This document shows positions 40,356 through 50,316 of a DNA stretch of 64,000 nt, piece after piece. The notes under the pieces were generated by a model, which worked only from the letters and a program-made list of their open reading frames with translations, ran no database searches and had not been told where the DNA came from. Position numbers and translations under genes: made by a program. The stretch covers positions 62,001 through 126,000 of the forward strand of contig JAJFIR010000048.1 in the NCBI GenBank assembly GCA_021774795.1, read 5' to 3'. Numbering within the stretch: the stretch's first letter is position 1; the number at the start of each line of letters is the position of its first letter. The stretch is from Emcibacteraceae bacterium. GTDB taxonomy: Bacteria > Pseudomonadota > Alphaproteobacteria > Sphingomonadales > Emcibacteraceae.

Positions 40356-41639
40356 TTATTTCTTGGCTTTAGGTAAATATTCCAACCGTAATCCTTTTGC
40401 TGTTCGCGGCAGAAACCCGGTCCAGGTGGTTTCATCCTTGCCATCATTGGCGTTTGGTGAAAGGTTAAGGTAGGCACTCATTTCATCTTCTGTTTTTAAA
40501 ATTTTGCCAAAAAATGCCGTGACAAAATGATCGGCAATATTATTCATGCGTAAGTTATTCCAAACCGGATCAGAATATTGGGTAAACCCGACGCTGTTAC
40601 CGTCATTATAAACGGCTGTCCATTCTTCAATGGGTGCCGGTATTGGTGCCGCCGCATTATGATTGGCATTATCAAAAGTAAGTAAATACCGGTCGGCATT
40701 CGTTGTCATATTGAATAATTTTCTGGTCCCGGTTTCATAGCCGGAAATATCATCGACACTTCCGGAAATAAAAAACATCGGCTTTTTAATGTTATTCAAT
40801 CCTTCGTCGTTCCAAAACGCGCGTTCCATGCCCCAAGGGGCAACGGCGACGATTGCTTTGAAGCGCGGATCAATAAGCGATTCATGCTGATCACTTCCCG
40901 CCATAACATTTTTCAAAATTCCGTTTGGTGAAACGGTTTCGTTTTCCGCTATTTCTTTAGTAACACCACTTCCGGCAGTGATCATAGCACCATAACCGCC
41001 CATTGAATATCCAATAAGCCCGGTGTTTTCGGTATCGACCATTCCAGAAAGAAAATGATCAGCTTGATTATTAAACTGCGCTAATTCATTAAGTACAAAT
41101 TTTTGATCCAAAGCCCGGTTTAATAATGTACTGGGGAATGGACCGGCATCGTTATACATACTGTCCGTATGGTCAATGGCGACGGTGATATAGCCTTTTG
41201 AGGCAAGGTTTTCACCAAAATGGGCCATTAAAAATCGGTTGCCCGGATATCCGTGTGAAATAATGATAAGCGGGAAAGCATCATCACTAACAACCGGTTC
41301 CGCGTTACGCACTGCTGACCCATAAAGTGTTGCCGTCGAAACACCGTCACGTAGGATCACATTTTCATATGTCCCGCCGCTCTCTTTGGTATTTGACGGG
41401 TACCAGACTTCGATTGTAATTGGCCGGTCATAGTAAGGGAGTGTTTCACCGTCTTTAACATTAACGGCATCAATTTGATTTTTATGGCTTAAATGAAGTG
41501 TGCGAACACCGACACTATATGTTCCGGGTTTTGCAAGTTCGGGGGCGTCAGGTCTTAGCCCGTCAACGCGGTTATGCTGCGCCGCCGCACTAAACAGTGC
41601 TAATAAACTGAATGTGATTATATAGACAATTTTCTTCAT
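40356..41639 (-). CDS. Exported alpha/beta hydrolase (chlorophyllase/dienelactone-hydrolase-like)
   Basis: A 427-residue protein with a signal peptide (to about Ala20, FSLLALFSAAAQ). The hydrolase domain has LIIISHGYPGNRF, the nucleophile elbow GYSMGG (Ser212), an acid region IKKPMFFISGSVDDISGY and the catalytic His in TFDNANHNAAAP. The fold subgroup includes PAF-acetylhydrolase- and chlorophyllase-like esterases. Presumably periplasmic esterase or lipase; substrate unknown. GGGAG ribosome site. Lies 20 bases downstream of the RhlE gene on the same strand. Confidence 0.87.
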   Translation of the reverse strand: MKKIVYIITFSLLALFSAAAQHNRVDGLRPDAPELAKPGTYSVGVRTLHLSHKNQIDAVNVKDGETLPYYDRPITIEVWYPSNTKESGGTYENVILRDGVSTATLYGSAVRNAEPVVSDDAFPLIIISHGYPGNRFLMAHFGENLASKGYITVAIDHTDSMYNDAGPFPSTLLNRALDQKFVLNELAQFNNQADHFLSGMVDTENTGLIGYSMGGYGAMITAGSGVTKEIAENETVSPNGILKNVMAGSDQHESLIDPRFKAIVAVAPWGMERAFWNDEGLNNIKKPMFFISGSVDDISGYETGTRKLFNMTTNADRYLLTFDNANHNAAAPIPAPIEEWTAVYNDGNSVGFTQYSDPVWNNLRMNNIADHFVTAFFGKILKTEDEMSAYLNLSPNANDGKDETTWTGFLPRTAKGLRLEYLPKAKK

Positions 41640-41659
41640 TTTATACTCCCATAAATTTT

Positions 41660-43033
41660 TTAACCTCTTGATGGTCTATAGTGTTTTTTTGTTTTCTTTT
41701 TGCGCGCACCGCCCGCTGGTTTATCACTTATATTACCCTCATTATGAGGACGTCTTGATTTGGCGGGGTTTTTCGCGGCTTTATTATTTGGGCGCTTATT
41801 ACCGCGTCTTTGATGTTGCCTACGTTGCTGTTTTCTCCTACTCCGCGCTGTGTCTTCTTCTTCATCACCGCCTTTTTTCTCTGGTGGCTGCACCCCTTCA
41901 AGATGAAAAGGATGATCTTCCATCAGCGGTATTTTCTGGCGAATTAATCTTTCAATGTCTCTCAGGTAACCGCGTTCTTCATGATCACAAAATGATAGCG
42001 AAATCCCGGTGGCGCCGGCGCGGGCCGTTCTGCCGATACGATGGACATAACTTTCCGGTTCGTTAGGCAGATCAAAATTAATAACGTGGCTAACATCATC
42101 AACATCAATACCGCGGGCTGCGACATCTGTTGCGACCAATGCTCTTATTTCACCCGCTTTAAATTGGTTCAGTGCTTTTTGACGGGCACTTTGTGATTTG
42201 TTCCCGTGAATGGCACTGGATGACACACCCAGTTGATCAAGGTTCTTGGATACGCGGTTAGCACCATGTTTGGTTCGTGTAAATATAAGCACGCGTTTTA
42301 TCGCTTCACTTTTTAGGACATAAGCAAGCAATTTACGTTTTAAATTTTTGGGAACCATCAATACATATTGATCAACTTTTTCGGCCGTTGTAGCGGCGGG
42401 TGCCACTTCAACACGGGTTGGGTTCGTAAGGATACTTTGCGCCAGCCCCTCGACCGATTTTGGCATGGTCGCGGAAAAGAATATGGTTTGTCGCTTGTTG
42501 GGGAGTTGTTCAACAATTTTTCGAATATCGCGAATAAAACCCATATCAAGCATGCGGTCCGCTTCATCAAGCACAAAATATTCAACTTCACGAAGAATAA
42601 TATGGCCTTGGTTCATAAGATCCAGAAGCCGCCCCGGTGTTGCAATTAATATATCAACGCCTTGTGACATCGCCTTTACTTGCGGGTTTTGCGACGCACC
42701 CCCATAAACCAGGGTAATCTTATAATGTAAATATTTGGCGTATCCTCGGATATTTTCTTCGATCTGCACCGCAAGTTCGCGTGTCGGCGCAAGAATTAAC
42801 GAACGAGTTGTTTTAGGACGTCTTTTTCCTTCACCCTTCACAAGCATTTGTATAATAGGTAATGAAAATGCTGCCGTTTTTCCGGTACCGGTTTGCGCGA
42901 CGCCAATAAGGTCACGTTCCTCCAGCAATTTCGGGATTGCCTTTGACTGGATCGGTGTCATGGTTTGATATCCGCTTTCTTCGATAGCGCGAAGAATAGG
43001 GGCTCGCAAACCAAGGTCCGCAAATTTAGTCAT
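41660..43033 (-). CDS. rhlE: DEAD-box ATP-dependent RNA helicase, RhlE-type
   Basis: A 457-residue helicase with PIQSKAIP, AQTGTGKTAAFSLP, PTRELAVQ, VLDEADRMLDMGF, SATMP, DVAARGIDVDDV and HRIGRTARAG. The C-terminal 80 residues are a Lys/Arg/Asn-rich tail typical of RhlE (RRKQQRRQHQRRGNKRP). Role in RNA remodelling and ribosome maturation (family knowledge). It is the second such helicase in the window, and its tail is more Arg-rich than that of the protein at 4530-5840; the two are separate paralogues. Confidence 0.93.
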   Translation of the reverse strand: MTKFADLGLRAPILRAIEESGYQTMTPIQSKAIPKLLEERDLIGVAQTGTGKTAAFSLPIIQMLVKGEGKRRPKTTRSLILAPTRELAVQIEENIRGYAKYLHYKITLVYGGASQNPQVKAMSQGVDILIATPGRLLDLMNQGHIILREVEYFVLDEADRMLDMGFIRDIRKIVEQLPNKRQTIFFSATMPKSVEGLAQSILTNPTRVEVAPAATTAEKVDQYVLMVPKNLKRKLLAYVLKSEAIKRVLIFTRTKHGANRVSKNLDQLGVSSSAIHGNKSQSARQKALNQFKAGEIRALVATDVAARGIDVDDVSHVINFDLPNEPESYVHRIGRTARAGATGISLSFCDHEERGYLRDIERLIRQKIPLMEDHPFHLEGVQPPEKKGGDEEEDTARSRRKQQRRQHQRRGNKRPNNKAAKNPAKSRRPHNEGNISDKPAGGARKKKTKKHYRPSRG

Positions 43034-43129
43034 ACTGCCTGCTTTCCGGATATATTAATCCAGTTAATTGATGCGGCTTCATAACGCCTCGCAGGGTAGC
43101 TGTCAATCAATTGCCTTATTAATTCCAGT

Positions 43130-45631
43130 CTATTTCCAGTCAGGCGGTGTAATTAAATTGACGAGCAATCTTGCGCCGCCAGGGACCTGATGTTCCAATT
43201 GGTGATGCAGGATAAGACAGCAATGATGATGCCAACCATCGCCAATTTTTCCACTGATTAACCCGCCGGTAAGGGCGTCTTTTCCTTGCTCCGACATGGA
43301 AAGCAGTTTTTCATATACCGGGTCAGCTTCAGCAACAAAATAAAGCCCGCGTTCCTGATGCCAGTCGGCCCAGTCTGCTTTATCAATTTTATTGGGCGCG
43401 TTTAACAAGTGATGATCGGGTATTAAGTGGGTTACCTCCGCATTAGGGTCGGTGATCCGCCATCTAAAAGAAGGACTTCCGATTTTTATCGGGCGCGGCG
43501 GTGTTGTTTCACTGTCCCAATCATCATCGGTACGGTTATATTGGGTGACCAAATTTCCACCATTTTCAACATATGACCTTAAAAAAGGACTGGTTGAAGT
43601 AAGATCAGCTGAAAAGGCGCGAATGCCAATCATAATGGTATCATATACCCCGAGGTTGGCCGTTTTTAAATCATCAACGCTTAACATGGTTACTTCAACA
43701 CCAAAGCGTTCCAACCAAAAATAGACCCTGTCGGCACCGCGGTTGACATAACCCACTTTTAATCGTGTCGGCATTTCAAGATCAATCGGCTGAACGGCCA
43801 ATGAGTTTGGAACTATTTTACACGTATTCCTGATATGCGGGTAATCCATCAGTAATACATTTTCTTCGACCTTGGTTGTGCCTGATTTCACATAAGGGTT
43901 TAGCGATATCCGCTCACCGCCTGTTGGGCCATTAATCACAAACTTGAATTTTGAACTGTCCGCAAGTTCCCCTTTTCTAACGCTATAAAAGGGCGGTATT
44001 GTTTGCCAACCTTCCGGGCTTTCCAGCCCCACTTCAACATCACCATTTAAATCGGTGAATTTATCAACGCTAAGTGTTGCCTGAATGGGGTCACCGTCGG
44101 TTAATCTGTTAAAATAAAGGCCGCTTGCTTCCCAGCTTAAATTCACGGGCGGTACTATAAGAACCGGATTGGGTGGCAATATTGTTTTTTCGCCGATATC
44201 GCCATACCTTAGGATACACGAGAAGCGTTCTGAACTCCAGAAAGGGTCATAATCCATCTTTAGAGGATGATGATATTTTGCGTCGGCGGGAATGGCGAGA
44301 CGGATGTTTATTTCTTTTTGTTCTCCGGCGGATATTGAGAAATTTGATAAATCAATTTCCTTTGCGGTCATTAAGTCATTACCAATGATTGAGAGGTGTA
44401 AATCTTTCCAAGTTGGCCCATCGGTATTATAGATTAATACTTTTCCGGTAAAATCTTGATTAGGGCTTGCAAAATTACTGTCCCACTGAATATCCACATT
44501 AAGTCCAGAAACTTCGTGAAATGCTATTCCTATTTGTTTTTTCTTTAGTGTAATACGATGAGAAAATTCTTGAATAAAATGAATGCTTTCTAGTTTAATT
44601 AACTCTTCGATTTTGTTGATAACTTCAGAAAGTTGGCGAAGATTATCGAAGACACCTTGTCGGTCTGGAAATGCGTTTACTACCCATGTTGTATAAATAG
44701 AAGCTTCTACAAGGGCGTCTAAAAGATCATTGTTATTTACGTGCTGAATGATATCGTCGTAACTTTTCACCAAGCCATCAAAAACATCGTCTTCTTGTAA
44801 TGGAATATCATAAACGGATTCCAAGCGGTGCAGGTGGCTTAATTCCGGCTTGGCTTCGCTCCAGCGCCCCATGCCCTGCGTTAAGTGGCGCGTCCGTGAC
44901 CATTCACCAATCTGGCGGTAAGTTGCGCCATTAATCGCGTCCCAGGTGCCTGTTGGGATGGCAACCGTTGCGTCCGGTGGTGCTTCACTGTCATCATAGA
45001 CGCCGCCGCGACCACTGCTCGCCGAAAGGTATAATTTCTTAACCTGCCACGGTTTTAAGCCTTCTTTTTCGATTTGATCGGGATAAGCGTTAGGATCAGC
45101 GGCCAATGTGTAAGCATCAATCGTTGCCCGTGTTACCGCCCGGTGGTGGCCGTGCTGACCGTCTACGTCTAAAAAAGTTGGTGATAGTATATCGGGCTTT
45201 TGCTGCCTTATGATCCGCACAAGTCTTTCACGCATGCGGCCCTTGCCCCAATGGGCTTCCGCTTCTGCGGGATCGGTTGAAAAGCCAAAATCATCAATCG
45301 GGTCATCAAATTGGTCGCTATAATAATGCACGGACATCGGTATTTGATCCGCCGCCGCTTGTAATTCTTCAGTACGAAACGCACCAAGGTCCGGCCCTGC
45401 TTCGGTGCCGATGGCGTTTTGCCCGCCTTTACCCCGCGTGGCTGTTGAATACATGACTCTCACGCCCTGATTTCGCGCTAGATACGCAAGAATATGGGAC
45501 CGTTCGTCGTCGGGGTGCGCACCGCAGTTCATGAAACTGCCTAAATGCTTAAGCGGCGTTAAAGCATTCCATAATTTATTAATACCGGAAAGTGATTGTT
45601 GTTCGGCTATTCTGCGCTGCGCTTCAGTCAT
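43130..45631 (-). CDS. Large PIG-L (LmbE) family deacetylase
   Basis: An 833-residue protein. Domain 1 (about 25-265) is PIG-L: the metal motif GAHPDDE (His39-Glu43 in this numbering) and HGHHRAVTRAT further on. The middle (about 340-580) is beta-rich, sandwich-like. The C-terminal part (about 590-830) resembles a class I glutamine-amidotransferase-like domain (VDDLKTANLGVYDTIMIGIRAF, SYVENGGNLVTQYN). PIG-L enzymes remove N-acetyl groups from sugars such as GlcNAc conjugates. No signal peptide is seen. I start at ATG 45631, which has GGAAA upstream; ATG 45646 is an alternative. It diverges from an ABC importer operon, suggesting a common substrate. Confidence 0.87.
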   Translation of the reverse strand: MTEAQRRIAEQQSLSGINKLWNALTPLKHLGSFMNCGAHPDDERSHILAYLARNQGVRVMYSTATRGKGGQNAIGTEAGPDLGAFRTEELQAAADQIPMSVHYYSDQFDDPIDDFGFSTDPAEAEAHWGKGRMRERLVRIIRQQKPDILSPTFLDVDGQHGHHRAVTRATIDAYTLAADPNAYPDQIEKEGLKPWQVKKLYLSASSGRGGVYDDSEAPPDATVAIPTGTWDAINGATYRQIGEWSRTRHLTQGMGRWSEAKPELSHLHRLESVYDIPLQEDDVFDGLVKSYDDIIQHVNNNDLLDALVEASIYTTWVVNAFPDRQGVFDNLRQLSEVINKIEELIKLESIHFIQEFSHRITLKKKQIGIAFHEVSGLNVDIQWDSNFASPNQDFTGKVLIYNTDGPTWKDLHLSIIGNDLMTAKEIDLSNFSISAGEQKEINIRLAIPADAKYHHPLKMDYDPFWSSERFSCILRYGDIGEKTILPPNPVLIVPPVNLSWEASGLYFNRLTDGDPIQATLSVDKFTDLNGDVEVGLESPEGWQTIPPFYSVRKGELADSSKFKFVINGPTGGERISLNPYVKSGTTKVEENVLLMDYPHIRNTCKIVPNSLAVQPIDLEMPTRLKVGYVNRGADRVYFWLERFGVEVTMLSVDDLKTANLGVYDTIMIGIRAFSADLTSTSPFLRSYVENGGNLVTQYNRTDDDWDSETTPPRPIKIGSPSFRWRITDPNAEVTHLIPDHHLLNAPNKIDKADWADWHQERGLYFVAEADPVYEKLLSMSEQGKDALTGGLISGKIGDGWHHHCCLILHHQLEHQVPGGARLLVNLITPPDWK

Positions 45632-45763
45632 ATTTATTATTTCCATTTTTTGTATAATTTAATTTAACGCGAGCAATATTTAAGTCAAGAAACTAGAATT
45701 CACATGTGGAGCCAACTATGTTATTGATGAAAATATATTTTATCATTTAACGGGCTTTTCTTA

Positions 45764-47026
45764 ATGCGGCTTAATATTCTGCTACTTTTAACATATTTGT
45801 CGCTATCATTTAGCGCGAAAGCCCAAGAGATTATTGAAATTGATTATTGGCAGTACGCCTATAAAGAACGCATTTCCGCCATTGATAAACTGATCACCAT
45901 GTTTGAAGCGGAAAACCCCAACATTAAAGTCAATCATACCACATTTGCTTATGCGCAGTACCGCACCAAAGTTGCGGCGGCGGTTTCCGCCGGAGAGGGG
46001 CCGGATATCGTGCAGCTCTTTTATGGTTGGCTTGATGATTATTTGGCGGGCGGAATTTTACAGCCATTATCACAACAAGAATTCCCAACGGCGGAAATTG
46101 ATGAACTTTATTTTCCCATGGTTCAAAATATGAAAGTGGACGGTGAGTATTACGCTCTGCCGACGGCGGTGCGTTCTCTGGCCTTGTTCTGGAATAAGAA
46201 GCTGTTCCGCGAAGCGGGGCTGGACCCTGAAAAACCACCAAAGACACTGGATGAATTGCTGGACCATGCCAAAAAACTAACCAAGCGTGACCGCGCCGGA
46301 AATATTATTCAGGTTGGCATGACTTTATCCCCCACCGGGCAGGACCATAATTGGTGGCGGGAAGTGCTAACACGGCAATATGGCGGTAAACCTTATAGCA
46401 ATGATGGGGCGAAGGTACTTTATGATGATCAAGCGGGACTGGATGCTTTTAAATTTTACAGTGGTCTTTCAACCGACCACAACGTAACCGTCGTTGATTT
46501 TATGGATAAATCCGAAGCAGCGTTTCGCGCCGGAAGAGCCGCCCTTCATATTGATGGCTCTTTCCTACTGGGGACTTTTAATCGTGGTGGCAGGCGCCCC
46601 TTAAGGCTCGAATGGGGGGTGACTGAGCTTCCCCGTCACAACGGCATTAAATCCAACTATGCTTCATATTGGGTGAATGGCATCACCACCAAAGCGGCGG
46701 GCGCAAAAAAACAAGCCGCCGAAAAATTCTTAAAATTCATTACGTCCGAAGAAGCCATGCAATTATGGCTTGATGAAGTGGGGGAACTTCCGGCACGAAA
46801 AGCCGTTGCCATGCAGGATAGCAATAAAAATCATTCCACATATGGCGCTTTCATCCGCGGGCTTGATTACGCGGTATCGACAAAGTTTTATTCTGAAGCG
46901 GGGCAAAGGCAAACGGTTGTTGATATGCTTGACCGTGTGGTGCTGACGGGCATGAGCGCAAAAGAAAGTTTAGCGATTGCCGCGCGGGAAGATCAGGCGA
47001 TTATTGATAAGGCCCTAAATAAATGA
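45764..47026 (+). CDS. ABC transporter sugar-type substrate-binding protein
   Basis: A 420-residue periplasmic binding protein (family 1, MalE/UgpB-like) with signal peptide MRLNILLLLTYLSLSFSAKAQ. Cluster B features: IDYWQYAYKERISAIDKLITMFEAENPNIKV, GEGPDIVQLFYGWLDDYLAGG, YYALPTAVRSLALFWNKKLFREAGLDPEKPPKTLDEL, and GRAALHIDGSFLLG. Not lipid-anchored. It should deliver a sugar, glycerol-phosphate-like or modified sugar ligand to the two permeases encoded next. Ligand unknown. Confidence 0.92.
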   Translation: MRLNILLLLTYLSLSFSAKAQEIIEIDYWQYAYKERISAIDKLITMFEAENPNIKVNHTTFAYAQYRTKVAAAVSAGEGPDIVQLFYGWLDDYLAGGILQPLSQQEFPTAEIDELYFPMVQNMKVDGEYYALPTAVRSLALFWNKKLFREAGLDPEKPPKTLDELLDHAKKLTKRDRAGNIIQVGMTLSPTGQDHNWWREVLTRQYGGKPYSNDGAKVLYDDQAGLDAFKFYSGLSTDHNVTVVDFMDKSEAAFRAGRAALHIDGSFLLGTFNRGGRRPLRLEWGVTELPRHNGIKSNYASYWVNGITTKAAGAKKQAAEKFLKFITSEEAMQLWLDEVGELPARKAVAMQDSNKNHSTYGAFIRGLDYAVSTKFYSEAGQRQTVVDMLDRVVLTGMSAKESLAIAAREDQAIIDKALNK

Positions 47027-47035
47027 GAAGTATAA

Positions 47036-47932
47036 ATGAGCAATAACAAGGGTTTAACGGTCGGTCAAAAACGTGCGATATGGGCATGGTTGTTTCTGGT
47101 GATCCCCATTGTTTATTTCATCATTGTGCGCTTCTACCCGACATTTGATGCCTTCAGCATGTCATTCACCGACTGGAATATCATTGGGGAGCGTAATTAT
47201 ATCGGTTTTGATAATTATGTTACCCTTTTCAATGATCCGGTATTTTGGGTAGTGCTTGGTAACACGTTTGAATATCTGCTGTTTGGTATTCCCATATCGT
47301 TGCTTTTATCCTTTACCATCGCATACTATCTTGATCAGATTAAATTCGGTCACGGTTTGCTTCGCGCTTGTTATTTTGTGCCGTTTTTAACCACGGCGGT
47401 GGCGATGGCGTGGGTGTGGCGCTGGTTTTATCAGCCAGTACCCATTGGAATTTTTAATCTGGCACTTGGGGAGCTTGGTATTTTACAGATGGATTTTCTC
47501 CGTTCCACCACCCAAGCACTGCCCGCAGTGCTGATGCCGGCCATATGGGCGGGACTTGGCTTTCAAATCATCATATTCCTTGCCGGGATAAGGTCCATAC
47601 CCGATAGTTATTATGAAGCGGCGAAAATTGACGGTGCCGGGGACCGGCAAATTTTATGGGAAATAACCCTGCCGCAACTGCGCGCCACAATTACTTTTAT
47701 CGTAATCACCAGCTCTATCGGGTTCTTAAGGATATTTGATCAGGTTTATAACATGACACAGGAAGGGGAAGGCGGGCCACTGAATGCCACTCGACCGTTG
47801 GTTATTCATATTTATAAATCGGCATTCGAAGATTTCGAAATGGGCATGGCCGCCGCACAAACCGTGGTTCTTTTTACCATTTTAATGGTGATTACGCTGC
47901 TTCAGTTAAAAGTGATGAAAAAAGATGGCTGA
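47036..47932 (+). CDS. ABC transporter permease, MalF-like
   Basis: A 298-residue inner-membrane permease with six predicted helices (first about 17-35) and the EAA loop EAAKIDGAGDRQILWEITLPQLR that docks the ATPase. First of two permeases. GAGAAG ribosome site 9 bases after the binding-protein gene; overlaps the next permease by 8 bases. Imports the ligand captured by the preceding binding protein. Confidence 0.92.
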   Translation: MSNNKGLTVGQKRAIWAWLFLVIPIVYFIIVRFYPTFDAFSMSFTDWNIIGERNYIGFDNYVTLFNDPVFWVVLGNTFEYLLFGIPISLLLSFTIAYYLDQIKFGHGLLRACYFVPFLTTAVAMAWVWRWFYQPVPIGIFNLALGELGILQMDFLRSTTQALPAVLMPAIWAGLGFQIIIFLAGIRSIPDSYYEAAKIDGAGDRQILWEITLPQLRATITFIVITSSIGFLRIFDQVYNMTQEGEGGPLNATRPLVIHIYKSAFEDFEMGMAAAQTVVLFTILMVITLLQLKVMKKDG

Positions 47933-48764
47933 ACAAAAGATATATAAAAAAGCCATTAGCGTTAAAAAGACGGTTATCTGGACCATGCTTGCCATTGGTG
48001 CTATCGCCATGCTGACCCCGATTATTTTTATGTTTTCAGCCTCCTTTAAATATTCGGATGAGATTTTTAATTTAAACATAATTCCTTCAGAACCAACATT
48101 AAGTAATTATATATATCTATTTGAAGAAACAACATTTTTTAAGTGGTTGATAAATTCATTCATCATATCGACCGTGGTTACCTTTAGCGTGTTATTCTTT
48201 GACGCGCTGATCGGTTATACGCTCTGTAAGTTCAAATTTAAAGGCCGGAAAATAGTCTTCATCGCCATATTATCCACATTAATGATTCCCACCGAAATGC
48301 TGGTAATCCCGTGGTATGTGCTCTCCAATAACCTTGGGCTTATTGATAGCTATTTTGGCCTTATGTTCCCCGGATTAATGAGCGGTTTTGGCGTTTTTCT
48401 TATGAAACAGTTTTTTGAAGGCGTGCCTGATGATTTCCTTGATGCGGCGCGCATTGACGGGCTTAATGAATTTCAAATATTCATCGAAGTGGCATTGCCG
48501 CTGGTGATGCCGGCCTTATCGGCGCTCGCCATATTCACGTTTTTGGGAAACTGGACCGCGTTTTTATGGCCGATGATCGTCACCACAAGCGCTGATCTAT
48601 ACACCATCCCCGTTGGGCTAGCGTCCTTTTCCGGTGAATTTCAAACGGAATGGGAAATGATCATGACCGGGGCCGCGGTCGCCAGTTTGCCGACTTTACT
48701 TGTATTTTTATTATTACAGCGCTTTATCATTCGCGGCGTTATATTAGGAGGGCTTAAGGGCTAA
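47925..48764 (+). CDS. ABC transporter permease, MalG-like
   Basis: A 279-residue permease with six helices and the EAA loop DAARIDGLNEFQIFIEVALPLVMPAL. Start overlaps the previous gene by eight bases. Completes the membrane channel of a carbohydrate-uptake-1-type importer. N-terminal helix about 20-40 followed by the periplasmic segment SDEIFNLNIIPSEPTLSNY typical of MalG relatives. Confidence 0.92.
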   Translation: MAEQKIYKKAISVKKTVIWTMLAIGAIAMLTPIIFMFSASFKYSDEIFNLNIIPSEPTLSNYIYLFEETTFFKWLINSFIISTVVTFSVLFFDALIGYTLCKFKFKGRKIVFIAILSTLMIPTEMLVIPWYVLSNNLGLIDSYFGLMFPGLMSGFGVFLMKQFFEGVPDDFLDAARIDGLNEFQIFIEVALPLVMPALSALAIFTFLGNWTAFLWPMIVTTSADLYTIPVGLASFSGEFQTEWEMIMTGAAVASLPTLLVFLLLQRFIIRGVILGGLKG

Positions 48765-48781
48765 CACGCTTTAAGGTAACC

Positions 48782-48802
48782 ATGACAGAGATTAAACCAT
48801 GA
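48782..48802 (+). promoter_or_regulatory. Six-codon leader frame overlapping the lyase start
   Basis: ATGACAGAGATTAAACCATGA encodes MTEIKP and its TGA overlaps the lyase ATG (ATGA at 48799-48802). The only good ribosome site (AAGG, 48773-48776) serves this first ATG. The first 12 bases are repeated at the lyase start (direct repeat of CCATGACAGAGAT), so it looks like a duplicated start region that now couples translation. Confidence 0.55.
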
Positions 48803-50316
48803 CAGAGATCACCAATACAGACATAATTGATAACAGCAGCTTTCCCAACGAAACCTATAAAAACACGGTGCTTGCCCCATTATTTGATGCGTCAAAACAA
48901 ACGTTCGCCGATTATCATTACCGGGTCAATCTCGCCCACTGCGTTATGTTGGTGGAACAGGAAATTTTAAGCGAAGAACAAGGCGCGGATATTTTAAAAG
49001 CGCTGCTTGAAATTGAAAACGCGTTGGATATAAACGCGCTGACCTATACCGGGGACGTGGAGGATTACTTCTTTTATGTTGAGAGTGAGCTTATTAAACG
49101 CCTTGGTGCTGATCTCGCCGGCCGCCTCCATACCGGGCGCAGCCGCAACGATATCGACCATACCATCTTTAAAATGTGCCTTATGGATTTAAGCGCCGTC
49201 ATGCTTACGGAACTTAATCAGCTTATCGCCACGCTTCTTAACGTCGCGGAGCAAGGGAAGGACACCATTGTCCTTGCCTATACCCACGGTCAACCCGCAC
49301 AACCGACCACATGGGGCCATTATCTGGGTGCTTTTATTGAAATACTCCAGCGCGATGTAGAGCGCATTACACTCGGCCTTAAAACCGTTGATTTATGCTC
49401 CATGGGTGCCGCCGCCATCACCACCACGGGATTTGCGCTTAGCCGTGAACGCATGGCGGAATTGCTGGGGTTTTCGGCGCCGCTTGAAAATTCATATGGC
49501 TGTATTTCTTCCTGTGATTATATCACCGGGTTATATTCGCCATTAAAAGTCATGTTCATTAATATCGGGCGCTTCGTGCAAGACATGGCCCAATGGAGCA
49601 GCTTTGAGGTGGGGCATCTATATGTGCCCAATGAACTTGTTCAAATAAGCTCGATCATGCCGCAAAAGCGAAACCCCGTGCCCATTGAACATATGCGCCT
49701 GATGGCGTCCTTGTCCGTTGGCCACTGCGATACCATTATAAACACCATGCACAACACCCCCTTTACCGATATGAACGACAGCGAAACAGAGGTGCAAGCC
49801 GCCGGACATAAAGCCTTTGAAAGTGGAACGCGGTTAATAAGGTTGCTTAGCGAATTCATCGCCGCGGTGCAGATAAACGAGGGTGAGGTAGCAAAACATA
49901 TCGGGGAAAGCTGCGCCACGATCACCGAAATCGCCGATAGTCTGGCGCGCATTGAAAAATTAGCTTTTAAATTAACCCATGAAATCGCCGCTGACATGGC
50001 CAAAATCACCATTGAGCAAAATATTTCACTGGAACAGTTCGCCCACAGCGAATTTTCAAAAATATATAAATCCCACGTTGGAAATGACACCACCATCACC
50101 GCCGAAAAATTAAAAGAAATCGCAAGCCCCGGCCATTTTGTTGCCGTGAGGGGTATAACCGGTGGTCCGGCGATCCCGGCCTTTGAAGCAAGCCTTAAAA
50201 AGTATACCGCTTGTGCCATTGACCAAAGCAATCAAAACCTGAGCTTCTTTGAAAAAATCCTCGGTGCCCGCGAAATACTAAAAAACCGGGTCACTAATCT
50301 CACAGGGAAATCATAG
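48799..50316 (+). CDS. Argininosuccinate lyase-like enzyme in the ABC importer operon
   Basis: A 505-residue aspartase/fumarase-superfamily lyase, longer than biosynthetic ArgH (about 460). HTGRSRND (111-118) is the argininosuccinate-lyase block; YTHGQPAQPT (161-170) replaces the canonical THLQ.AQP; the mobile loop is SSIMPQKRNP (284-293) preceded by Ile instead of Gly. The tail has an unusually long extension. Its place between the permeases and the ATPase argues for a catabolic role on the imported compound, not arginine synthesis. Related catabolic lyases such as EDDS lyase act on N-substituted aspartates, which makes an iminodisuccinate-like substrate conceivable. Reaction unproven; activity as ordinary ArgH is also possible. 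Confidence 0.8.
   Translation: MTEITNTDIIDNSSFPNETYKNTVLAPLFDASKQTFADYHYRVNLAHCVMLVEQEILSEEQGADILKALLEIENALDINALTYTGDVEDYFFYVESELIKRLGADLAGRLHTGRSRNDIDHTIFKMCLMDLSAVMLTELNQLIATLLNVAEQGKDTIVLAYTHGQPAQPTTWGHYLGAFIEILQRDVERITLGLKTVDLCSMGAAAITTTGFALSRERMAELLGFSAPLENSYGCISSCDYITGLYSPLKVMFINIGRFVQDMAQWSSFEVGHLYVPNELVQISSIMPQKRNPVPIEHMRLMASLSVGHCDTIINTMHNTPFTDMNDSETEVQAAGHKAFESGTRLIRLLSEFIAAVQINEGEVAKHIGESCATITEIADSLARIEKLAFKLTHEIAADMAKITIEQNISLEQFAHSEFSKIYKSHVGNDTTITAEKLKEIASPGHFVAVRGITGGPAIPAFEASLKKYTACAIDQSNQNLSFFEKILGAREILKNRVTNLTGKS

Noticed and set aside
49641-50231. 196-codon frame antisense to the lyase gene
   Set aside because: Shadow of the lyase frame, with no start signal or recognisable motif.
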